Source: Heliopora coerulea (lineage: Eukaryota; Cnidaria; Anthozoa; Scleralcyonacea; Helioporidae). Taken from it: 64,000 nucleotides of DNA. The translations under genes and the position numbers were made by a program. Below, piece after piece: positions 10,883-23,500 of this stretch (the stretch's first letter is position 1; each line of letters starts with the position of its first letter). The notes under the pieces are model-generated. The model saw nothing but the letters and a program-made list of their open reading frames with translations. It had not been told where the DNA came from and did not search any database. The stretch spans positions 1,156,501 to 1,220,500 of the forward strand of contig JASJOG010000045.1 in the NCBI GenBank assembly GCA_030142905.1, read 5' to 3'.

Positions 10883-11360
10883 CCACGACACCTTGAAATT
10901 TGAATTTTCATATCTTTATTTTTTCAGATTTTTCAATTTTTCTTTTAAAGTGTCATGGTTTAAATAGTGGTTTGAAAAAGAAAATATTAATCAAATATCC
11001 CATAGTACATATCAGTAAAAAGGGTCGCCAATTGCCACAGTTATAAGCATTTTCCATTTATTCAAGAGTTACAAAAACATACCAAAAGTCTCTACTTCAA
11101 ATTTTTTAAGAAAGTTGTTGAGTTTCAGATCTTAACTCTTTTTCCTCCCAAAGTCATGTTGAAAGAATCCTCGAGAGAATGAAAATTCCGCCCCAGATCT
11201 TGATTAGTTCAACTTGTAGCATTCTTACCGGAAGTAATTGTTCCTTGAGCACGTGATAATTCTTTTACTTCTTCACTTTCAAATAAACATTAGAACAACT
11301 GGTCTCTACTTGTTTGATCTAATCATAAGCTAAATCCTTAAGGCTAATAAAGTAAAGTCA
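10883..11360. other. region upstream of ZIP gene A
   Basis: AT-rich sequence between the LINE tail and the gene A start codon. The promoter should lie here, but I see no convincing TATA box or initiator and no metal-response element core (TGCRCNC) that I would defend. Confidence 0.3.
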
Positions 11361-11579
11361 ATGATTTTTCTCACATTTATCGTGTCCGTTACCTTTTTAT
11401 TGAAGCTTTCTCAGGCATCTCAAACAAACACATCTGCTAAGCATTACAATGAGATTCTGAAGTCTTTGCGTATATCTGAACAGTCACAACTCAACTTCAC
11501 CACCTTAGACATCCTCTTGAAAAGGCTACATCTGGATGACTGTGACGCTATGAATACAAAACAACTTGGATGTGGTAAA
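11361..11579 (+). CDS. ZIP gene A exon 1 (signal peptide, start of ectodomain)
   Basis: 73 codons. The ATG is followed by a hydrophobic stretch ([19 protein letters not shown]) typical of a secretory signal, then a helical, leucine-rich ectodomain start ([15 protein letters not shown]). The exon ends in phase 0 at GGTAAA with donor GTAAGT. The intron to exon 2 is 6.1 kb. Confidence 0.85.
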
Positions 11580-14500
11580 GTAAGTCCATTTTCCATCTCA
11601 TTTATGAAGCCGCTTACAGTTCTAGAACTTGGAGTGATCCACTTTATGTGAATTACTCGTTTTTGATATCGCTGTTTTGAAGTTCCCCTGTGCTTAATGA
11701 CGTGTCATTTACGTTTTGTTCACGTTTAGCGTTTAACATCCCATAACTTGTACAGAGCGTATGGACGAAATGAAAATAACCCAGTCGGCCTCCAGTGGTT
11801 TCGGAATTTGTCAACAGCCCTCCTCTTCTTTCTTCTCCCTGAAAAGAATGCTGGGCCAAATAATTATCAAAATGGCGCCGTCGACACCAAAAATACCTAT
11901 CAACGATTTCTAAAGTATTACGAAACTAATGGACTTATTTGCGCGAGACTTTTGGGTAGGATTTTACGAGATGTCAACGAGACATTCAAAGACAGAGCCA
12001 CGAAGCAAGTATGTCGTTCATTGTTTTATTATAAACTGTAGCTTTAATCAAGAGCAGATAGTTGTAAACGGCGTTTGATAGCAAAATCGGAACCAGTATT
12101 TTCTTCGAGGTCGATCAATACTTACTTAAAATTTGTGTACAAACGACAGCTGCTTAAAGCTTTAAGGCTTAAAGACGAGGTGTAATATATTTTTTTTGCC
12201 GTCCACGAAAGCTGGATTTTTGCCATGATTATTAGTTTCAGTAGTCAGTATATCTATAGAAATACCATATTAGGTTTTATTTTGTTTTGTGTAGTTTGGT
12301 TCGGTTATTTCTGGCATCGACCTTTTGAATTAGAATTGCGTCATAAGAAACTTTCCACTTTAATACAGCCAGAGCAATGACGTTGGTATTTCAGTCAGTA
12401 TTTTCAGCACCAAAGGAAGTTTGTTGAAGTGCGTGTTAAGTTCATGTATATCGAATTTCTAAATTATTGTCATTAGAACAACTGTTATTTCAGATTGATA
12501 TCACGCCAGCTATTTTTTTACATGAAGTATGGTACTGTTGAGTTGAAAAGAAATATTGAAATAGCTTGTGTAAAATGTTTATGATCATAGATTTACATGC
12601 ATAGAATATTGTGTCTGTCCTACAGCATATAATATACAGGTATAGTTATTTCCTCATCTTTGATCATTACAGGTATGTGATCATCTTTGCAACTTCATCC
12701 ATATGATTGAATTTTCTTTGCTTGGTATGGGATGTGTAACTGGGTTTAGTGACCTCGTGCTAGGGCCCATGAATGAAACCAGTTAAATAAGCTGAGCACA
12801 GCTAAACCAAAATGAAGTGTTCTATAAATAGTATTGCTCTGAGATAACCTACTGCAACTTGCAACTGTGGTCTGACCACTATAGGACTAAGATCTTTGCT
12901 GTATTATTGCAGTCTCACCCAAGTCAGACAGTGATTTCAACATAGATGATACCAGTATGCAAAATTTACTTTAACAGACCACATTGAGTGACCTTAATTC
13001 CATTTCTTGCCTCACCTAACAATGTGGTTGGATAATTTTTATGCATGTCATGAAATTGTACAACACTGTTTCAATTATAGCATGGACAATCAACAAATTT
13101 TCTTGAATTTATCAGCACTGTAGAAGTGCTACTTTCCTACATTTAGTAACCTGGATCTGGAGTTTTGCTCCAGTGAAATTGTACATGTATGTGTTAGATG
13201 TTGACTGTATGATTCCAATTGTTCATGAGAAACCTAACCTTGTCTGTATATCTTATGTTCATGGATGTTTTGAAATTAATTATAAGTCAACTCTTTAATA
13301 TTAAAAAATTAACTATCAATAATCAATGGAAGCATAACATAAACTACAGTACATACAAAAATAACTCTTATTAAAATTGTCACTGCATACAGTATCATAT
13401 GTGGTTAAAATTATTAAAATTTTCTTTAACATCACTCATTATACTAGTATTATGAAAGCAAGTAAGAAATTGACCAAGGAGTGAATTAGTGGCATGCTTC
13501 ACAAATCACAAATGGCAAATTGCAAAGTGATTCTGAAAACTGTAAGAATCTGCAAAGTTATTTTTTGGAAAGCAGCATTGAAAGCATATTACTGGTAATG
13601 CTTGCTAGTTTTTGGGGATTTTTTATCTTATCTTTCTGTTCAGACATTTCACTAGAAATGTTAGTCTATTAATAACATCTGACACTTTAATGAAACTGTG
13701 ATATGAATTTGTGAAATTTCAAACAATAAAAAATACAACTCTTTATTAAAAATATGATAAGAACTCATGGGTTTTACAGTGTATGTCTTGCTTGATAGGT
13801 GTTCCAACATGGCTCAATAAAAGCCTTGGAAAAGCAGGAATGTGATTTTGGCATTAAATTAATTTAGATTTTTTTGTAAAGATGCTCAAGGACACATTTA
13901 ATTGTAGCTTACAAATCTTTTGATGAATGCCTGATCAGCAGAGGTTTGAAGATAACCACCATTAACAGCAAAGTGATGCTTACCTTTTTAATACAGCAAA
14001 ATTAATATTTAACAACCAGTAATTCAAAACAACCTGAGAAGTGATGCAGGGGACCTTACATACATGTATTACCTTAATAAAATAGACAAACATGTGGGAA
14101 AAAATTTCCTAGAGTTACCACCAATTTGCTGCAATCCTTGACATTTGATTGCTTACATGCTGAGTGCACCACAAAACAAGGTCTTATTGCACATTGTTAG
14201 AGATTGTGAGATTGTTTAGTACTGATCAGCAAATGAAACAATAACATAGTGATTAATATTATTAATAATATAAACTTTTTGTGTCAAGTGAAAGTACTGT
14301 AAACATATTCAAACAATATAGATCACTTTTTTTTGCTCCTCTTTGTTCAAGCACCACAAGTGAAATGAATAATTAGAACAGTAACCAGGCTAGATAAAAA
14401 ATAAAAAAAAAGATTGTAAATAAGTTAAAATGATCTGGAATAGCATATAATTGTAGAATTCATATTCTTTGACCTTTTAGTTTTTAAAATGTTTGTAGTA

Positions 14501-17500
14501 TGCAATGCATAATTGATTAAAAGTAAATAGCAGAGTGAGTATGTTGGATGATCACTTCTCCACCAATCAAAGGAGAAGTTGCTTAGGAAAATCTACTTAC
14601 ATTTGCATTTGTCCTAGAAATTCTAATCCTCAGGGATTGGTTAAATTTATTAATTTTTTTTTTCAAAGTGAAAAATTGCAAAGCACTTTTAAAGCACTAA
14701 TTTGGCCCCTGCAGAATTATTACAAACCTCCATATTGCTCAGCTTTCTTCTTCAAGAATGATTCAAATTTCTTTTAACTTTCTTCTCAAGGATCACATTA
14801 AAATTACATTATTTTGAGCATACAATATTCAGGAAGTTTTCCCATTTCACTGTAAACACATTGTAAACATTGTCAAAACTCAGAAAATGGTAATGATGTC
14901 CACTATTATGAGTTGTTATTTACAATTGTTCAAAGATACTGTGGTTCAGTTGAAGTCAACTGCATTTTGACCACAGGTCACAGTTGTAGACCCAGGATTT
15001 GCAAAAAGGGAGGCTCCATACTAAGGGTCTTCATATAATGTACCAAGATTTCAAGACAGCTATGTTGGTATCCTGATGAAATCTCATATTTGTCAGGAAG
15101 TACATTCCCCATCCAGAGAAATTGTTTATATTCTACTGTATACTGCAACAAAGTATTTTCAGTATTTTAAAACTTTATCAAAATCTACACGTACGCTGTA
15201 CAGTAAGGTTCTAAATTACATGTATATAATTAACATGAGCTGCAAGTGTTATCAATACCAAACAATGTCAGGCCATGTGGAAGTCCAACACACTTTAAGG
15301 AAGTCTTTTTAATACATGTATTGTAGGTTTATTTTCTTGACATAGTCGGGTTTAGTGTTAGGAAGCAGCAATGGTATAAAGGATAGACAGCATGTGGGTT
15401 AAATTGGGAGCTGGTTTTGTCATCCTCATAGGCATTGGCAATGTAGTGTTAGCAATAGTATCCTTTTTACAGTAGTAGCATCTACTGTATGATGTCAACA
15501 ATTCAAAAGAATGTTTTAAGAACAAAAAATAAGTCTCATCAGTAATACTGCCTGGTAGAGGTACTACATTAAGCATTGATGCAGGGTCAGCCAATTAAGT
15601 CATTAAGCCATTAAATAATGCCAAGAGTTGGTGTTTCAGCGACCGATGTTATTACTTGGCATTCAAGTTTAACAGCTAAAATTACTGAACTAATTTAACA
15701 TAATGTATTTGCTTATATGTATCATGTATGAAATATTAGACATTTGCAGTTTTTAATGTGGAAAATTTTCCTGACGACATTCCTTCACTAGCTACATATG
15801 GCAATCATCAGATTGAACAATTATCCGAAAGATGTGTATGCTATGGTTATATGATGGTTGAGGAAGGAATGAATGCTAGAGATGAATGGCCTCAAAAGCT
15901 TCAATTCACAACTTAAAGAAATCAATCTCAAAAACCTCAAGGAAAATTAATCTAAGTTTGAGTATACTATCCCAACTTCTTGTAGGCAATCCACCAAATA
16001 TAATTTCTCAAGCAGCCACAGAAAGAGGCCACGCATCAGTTGACCTTGTTGTAACAAAGCAAAGATCTCTGTTGAGTGAGGAGAACATACAGCATCTCCT
16101 CAGAGGAAAACACAACACAAAAGGCATCTGCCACTATGATCCAGTCCCTGCAATTAAATTTTGGTCTGCATCTGGGCCAAAACTCTTAAGTGGTCACAGC
16201 CTTCATGCTAGGAAATCAACTAGTGAAATTGCAACCATAGGACAATTACTCGAGAAAGAACTGGAACCAGATGACTAGGACTGGAATGAAATAGGAAAAC
16301 ATGATATGTTGGCCTGAAAAAACTGTCTATTGTCTGGTATCTAGTGTAAATTATCTAAGTACACTAACAGAAATTTCAGAATGCTTAAAAATTGAGAACA
16401 GAGGTTTTTGTATCTTACAAAATAATTAAGACTTAATGTTAAGTTTCACCTCTCCATTTGTTTATTGTCAACCTCATAGTAGGGCACATCTCATTCTGCC
16501 CAAGCTTTTTTTGAATATGGGATGTCATAATTTAAAAAGTCATACGAGTGGGCCCTGAGCATCATGATTAGTTAATTATTGATTAAAAACTTGGAACTCA
16601 ACCATTTAAACTTTTTAATATATCTGACAGGGGGTGTTAATTTAACGGCTGGTTTCAGTGATAGGCATTAAAGGTCAACAGTCCAAAAAAGTCTAATTGC
16701 CTGACCCTGGCATCAGGAATGGATTAGCTAATTATTGATTGAAAACTTGGAACTCAACCATTTAAATTTTTTAATATATCTGACAGGGGGTGTTAATTTA
16801 ACGGCTGGTTTCACTGATAGGCGTTAAAGGTTAAAAGTCCAAAAAAATCTAATTGCCTGACCCTGTGATGTAAGTTTTCTGCTGAGTTATCCCATTTATT
16901 ATGAAATTCAAGAGGTGTGGCATCTTTAACGTCTCAGTTGGGGAACATGGGCCCTTGTAACCCTACCCTGGGTCTGCCATTTGATCTCTCCCAATACAAT
17001 ATAAGTACATTTGCAACATGAGCAAAGTACACTCTGTGACCATGGTTATTGTTAGGTTAATATACAGTATGAGCAGTACTCTGTCATGAAACTGAGATCA
17101 TACCAAAGATGAGATGGTCTACTACATGTACGGTTTGTGTAAGAGTGGTTCTCACTGAAACACAATTTTCTTTATATTCTTAACAGTTAGGAATGAAGTG
17201 AATTACTTTTTTAACTATGGGCATATACTAGGAAGCAGTTCAACTTTAGGCTAAATAAGCTGAGTCAGGATATGCTATAATTACATTTAATATATAAATG
17301 CTTTGTTTGCTCTTCTGGAACATCTTACCAATAATTTTATCAGAAAGATACAGGTTCTATCATTGCAATGCTGGTTATGTTTGTTTCATATAGCTTTGTC
17401 TGTTATTTTTATTAACCCATTAAGAAGACCCACCTGTAGGCACACTTTAACATTTTTATTGCGCTAATGACAGCTCTTATTCAACAGAATCAGGCTCCTG

Positions 17501-20500
17501 CCATCCCCTTAACCCTTTCTTGACTCGGATATTGTTAATATCCAACTTGGTTAACCCATCAAAGGGTACAGTTAGGGAACACTTTTTACTGTAATTTTGT
17601 CTTGATTAATATCAGATGATTTTATTTAGCAGAGTTGAGCACCTACCTCTTAATGGGTTAAGTACTGTATACTGACCTCTACTGCTGTTTCTGAAGCTTT
17701 AATAATAATTTGATTTCTTTTGTAGTGTTTTTCAGCCCTGGATCTTTTTAATGAAGTTAATTTGTCAGTAGAACAGGATGGACTTGATGCAGAACATTTT
17801 CAAACAGTTAGCATCATGATAATTTCACACCTGTTGAAAGGACATTGCATTACTTCCTGGAAGAATCATGCTTTAGAGCTGCCTTGCAAATCTTACTTTA
17901 CTTCAAGTCTCGTAGCAAAGTTTGGTAAAGAAGGACATACAGGTATTCCTGTGAAGGGTTTTCAAGAGATCTTAGAACAACTTGGAATAGGAAATCCAAA
18001 GAATGATTATAATGAAGGTAAAGATAACCATTATCATGAGTCAGAAGTTCATGATGATCACCGGAAAAGGAGAGAGACTGATTCCATGAACAACTTCAAC
18101 AGCATTAGTAACTCAAAGCAGGTACAGTGTATGTTATAGCATTTTCTGCATTATTAGCCGCACATTGTTGTCACAATCGAACAAATCCTCATAATTATAA
18201 GTAAAATAATACTCCTGTTAGTGTAAGTTGTCAAAGTTGTCTTGACTTATCCAGAGTCCAAATTAAAGTTTTAAAAATGTATTGCAAGCTGAGAATAAAT
18301 TACTAGTTCACAAGAGCTGGGGGTGAGTCCCAGTCTGGACATTTTGCCCTTTTGTACTGTAGGAGAAAAAATATGAAATTATTGGCAGGCAAACAATTTG
18401 TTACAAACTCTACTTTATCCTTTCATTGTTGCTCTCAATCAATGGCAGCAGAAGCAGGGCAGCAGTGGAGGTATTTGCTCCCTCAAAACCTAAACATTGG
18501 GGGCATAGCCCCCACAAATGGTGACATAAATCATAACTGGCCAACAGTTTAAGCTAGCACATGATGAATAGATAATAATGTCTCAGAAATAGAGTCAAAA
18601 TACAGTATTACCATGTACTGTAGCTTCTTTTCCATTCATTTTTTACTTGAATCACAAGCTAAGAATGAAATTTTTCAAAATTTCATTCTAATGCACACCT
18701 TTCCACAGTATCCATGACCAGGCAGCAGCAATGTTTTTTTTCCTTGCTGTGGTATTCAATGGGCACAGAAGTTTGTAGTATGTTTTTCTTCCTTGATGGT
18801 CATTAAAATCAAATATTTTAATGGATAGATCTTATTCTGGTTTAATATATTTCATACTACAGATTGATATTTTTGTCATACTCAGATCCTCAACGTGTGA
18901 TTCTCAAAAAACCATTTTTGAGTATCACGTATCAAGAATTTGAAAAGTTTATAATAACTGTAATAAACATAATTATACAGTACACTATAATTGAATATAC
19001 CGTATAAAGTATCATTTGATTTTCAACAGTAATGCACATGTAGCATACCTGTACAACTGTAGTACCCTCAGTGCTGCCTCACAATGTGGGAGGATGTTTG
19101 ACTTTCTGGGAGGAAGAGCTTCACAATAATTACTTTGGTAATGAAAAAAGTTCCATTGGGAACATAAATACCTGTCAATCAAGTGCTACATTTATTTCCT
19201 GAAGCTTGTCGTTCTTTGCTGAAGAACAATGACACGTCAGTCATTAATCATATCAAGTCATGAATATTATGATTTGGAATTGATATACTCTGACCTAAAA
19301 TACTTGCTCTCACAGCAACTTTTTAAATTTTGTAGTGCTACTCTTTACATGAGCTGCTTGACATATTTTCTGTCAATGAAAGCGTTGGCTTTGGTATGAA
19401 GAGCTTCAAGGAAATATGTCCTGCATTAGTTCAGCAGTTGGAATCTAAAGCATGTTCAACGAGAAAAAGTGCCGACCACACAGTTGTTGATGAATATGGT
19501 ATTGTTCCTACAGTGTAATCATTTCAAATTTTTATTGCTAATACAGTATACAGTACATGTTGCTGTTAGTGATATAATGCCTGATTGAGGGCATCAAAAA
19601 TTTCAGGAGAGCGAAGCTATTTTTTCTGGGGCTTCACGTAACATCTCACCCCCTATTACTGTATGACTGTCTTAACGAGTTTTCGAAATTACATTTGCCT
19701 TGTATATTTTGGTAACAGAGGCATCAGACGTCTTGTAATATTGACGGGGGGAAGTTACTAGTCAATTTACTGCAAAATTCCCTGTAAATATCTCTTCTTT
19801 CGAGATGTGTACAAGGTATTTGAGTGACATTCACGTGAAAACATAAATGCTGCAGCACTATCTAATACAAAAACTACTAACCCTCAAAAGGTTAAGGGAC
19901 AGGTTTGAGAATTTTTTCATGGCTCTGTGGATCTCATAAAACATTACTTTACAAACTCCGGTATACTGGTTTACGTTCACCGGTATGCCCACACTGTATA
20001 TTTCTCATGCCGGTCATTCCTTTTGTTAGTAAAGGCGCCTGCACCAGTGAACTCAATTTCATTTTCCATCACTGGAATGCTAACTGGCCAATGAAAAGTG
20101 AAGCCGAGATGGTCGCCCATGGAGGCCAATTTTGGACGTCAGTTTCAGTCCCTTACGCGGGCTTTTACGTCAGTTTTAGTCTCCCACGCGACTTTTTACT
20201 TTTCCCGAAAATTTTCGTTATTGAAAATACACACAAAACATGTCTTCAAAAGATAGAAATGAGTTTAAGAATTTCAAATATATTTCAACAAAGTCAAACC
20301 GAGTTACGGGTTATATATTTTCACGAAAATAAATTACCAAACTCACGAGAAACCTGATAAAACGGTACCGAAAAATTACTTGAGAAAAGTACTAAGTGCA
20401 CGTTCTTTTTTACCGTCAGTTTACCAACTTTAGACAATTTAGGACAGTTCTTAGGCCACACGGCAATAGTGAATCCTTTTAAACACTCGAATACGTAAAA

Positions 20501-23500
20501 CTGGTCCAGTAATATTTTGTCTGTGCAATTTTTCCATGGTTGTGAATGTTTCGAAGCCGAACCAAACAAGAACTAAACATTAAAGTCGTGTAAAGAGCTG
20601 GAACTGACGTACAAGACCTCGAAAAGGACTGAAACTGACGTCCACAATTTCCCTCCCAGTGAACTTAATTTCCATATCTGGAATGCTAACTGGCCAATGA
20701 AAAGTGAAGCCAAGATAGCCGTCCATGGAGGCCAATTTTGGACGTCAGTTTCAGTCCCCTACGCGGGCTTGTACGTCAGTTTTAGTCTCCCACACGACTT
20801 TTTACATTTTCTAACGAGTTTTCTTTGGAGATACACACAAAACATGTCTTCAAAATATCGAAATAAGTTTAAGAATTTTAAATATATTTCGACAAAGTTA
20901 AACCGAGTTGCAGGTTGTATATTTTCACGAAAATAAATTACCGAACATACGAGAAACCTGATAAAACGATCTCGAAAAGTTACTTGAAGAAACTACAAAG
21001 TGCAAGTTTTTTTTTTACCGTTAGTTTACCATCTTCAGACAATTTAGTACACTTTTTAGGCCACACGGAAATAATGAATCCTTTTAAATACTCGATTATG
21101 TAAAATTGGTCCAGTAGTATTTTGTCTAAACACTTTGTCCATGGTTGGGAATGTTTTCGAAGCCGAACCAAACAAAAACTATAGATTAAAGTCGTGCAAA
21201 AGACTGGAACTTACGTATAAGACCGCGAAGAGGACTGAAACTGACGTCGAAAATTTCCCTCCATGGGCGGCCATCTTGGCTTAACTTTTTTCCCGAGCGA
21301 ATGACTGGGAGTTAGCATTCCAGATATGGAAATTGAGTTCACTGGCCTGCACATGACAAACGAAATTTGCGCACATGATTTCGAAAACTTCAAAATTTTC
21401 ACAAACTCGTGTATTCAGACGTCTACCAATACAATGATGTGGCTATGAAAATAACAATTTGATAACATTCAATGTCATAACCTGCTGTTTAACATTCTTG
21501 TCCTGTTCTATCGAAGAAACGTTCCATACATAAGGATCACTGGTTGAACGTTGGTCTTACGGTGGGACCCAATTTGATATCCTTCTTCGGGAGAGCCTAC
21601 AAATGTATTTGCATGTATATCCGTATAAGACCCTCCATTAACGTCAGTATTCTGTCATTTCCTTTGGAACTCTTACAATTTTTTTAATCTATTCCTTCTC
21701 CTTTAATTTTTATTTGCTCTCGTTATCACGTCTTAACAAAGTTCCTTCTTTCTGTCCGCTTCCTAACGTTTGTACTCTCATCAACGTTCCTTTTTCCCTA
21801 CTGTTCATCATCTATTTTTGTAAATAAACACTGTAGTGTACAACCACACCTGTCATTGTAAACAATTCATTCTACTCTGAAGATGTCACTAGTTTAGTAA
21901 CGAAACGTAAACAGGGCACGATTTAAGGATTTTCTTGGCCTACATAAAATGTTATTGCTATGTAGGCCAAGTAATTTCTGGCCTACAAAATGTAAGTTTT
22001 GGACTCACTGAAAAATTTTCCTTGAAACATTAAAAAAAGAGACAAGAGTGGTTCAAATGAATATTACCTTTTTATATTGGATAAAATTAAGCAGTTCAGT
22101 ACTGTTAATTAGTGCAGTGAATCTAGCCTAACATAACACACAATTTAATAACAATAGTTATATATCAAGTAACGTAAACGACAGCACTATTATTGCATTT
22201 AACGTGGTCCTGTACATTTGATATCATGAGATAATAAAGCCCAGCAAAAAACACGCAAAATAGGCATATTAGAGGTTTAAAATGTAATTCTAACGTTTCG
22301 TTGCTACACGCAACATCCTCAGAGAATGAATGAAAAACTATATTACAAGGTGATGATATATAATGGTATGTTATATGATAAGTAAACGAGATATTGGCGT
22401 AGGAGCGGAAGTGGGAAGGGCACAAGGAAACAGCAGACTGAGATGTAATGGAAGGGTCGAGAAACGAAAGGTCTTAAAATAAAGAAAGTGGAAAAGAGCC
22501 CATGTTAGCATTAAGCGATGGATTGAGTTTGTGGATAAGCAGACTTTCTCTGACGAGACGTTCAGAGTTGAAAGAAGATGAAGACAAGATAGTGAAGTCA
22601 TCAGGCGAGACAAGGTGTCCAGTGTCACAATGATGTGACAGGATGCTAGTCGGAGAAAGTCTGCTTATCCACAAACTCAATCCATTAAGCGATGGATTGA
22701 GTTTGTGGATAAGCAGACTTTCTCTGACGAGAAGTTCAGAGTTGAAAGAAGAAGAAGACAAGATAGTGAAGTCATCAGGCGAGACAGGGTGTCCAGTGTC
22801 ACAATGATGTGACAGGATGCTAGTCGGAGGAGGATTGACTCGTTTTTTGCCAGTAAGGGCAGAAATGCCCAAGGAGGATTGACACGAATCTCAGAGCACT
22901 TGGGCATTTCTGCCCTTACTGGCAAAAAACGAGTCAATCCTCCTCCGACTAGCATCCTGTCACATCATTGTGACACTGGACACCCCGTCTCGCCTGATGA
23001 CTTCACTATCTTGTCTTCTTCTTCTTTCAACTCTGAACTTCTCGTCAGAGAAAGTCTGCTTATCCACAAACTCAATCCATCGCTTAATGGATTGAGTTTG
23101 TGGATAAGCAGACTTTCTCCGACTAGCATCCTGTCACATCATTGTGACACTGGACACCTTGTCTCGCCTGATGACTTCACTATCTTGTCTTCTTCTTCTT
23201 TCAACTCTGAACGTCTCGTCAGAGAAAGTCTGCTTATCCACAAACTCAATCCATCGCTTAATGCTAACATGGGCTCTTTTCCACTTTCTTTATTTTAAGA
23301 CCTTTCGTTTCTCGACCCTTCCATTACATCTCAGTCTGCTGTTTCCTTGTGCCCTTCCCACTTCCGCTCCTACGCCAATATCTCGTTTACTTATCATGTA
23401 ACATACCATTATATATCATCACCTTGTAATATAGTTTTTCATTCATTCTCTGAGGATGTTGCGTGTAGCAACGAAACGTTAGAATTACATTTTAAACCTC

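Noticed and set aside
17736..17740. Alternative acceptor TTTTTCAG for gene A exon 2
   Set aside because: It shifts the frame and hits a stop within a few codons; the TTTTGTAG acceptor ten bases upstream keeps the frame and the CFSA start.
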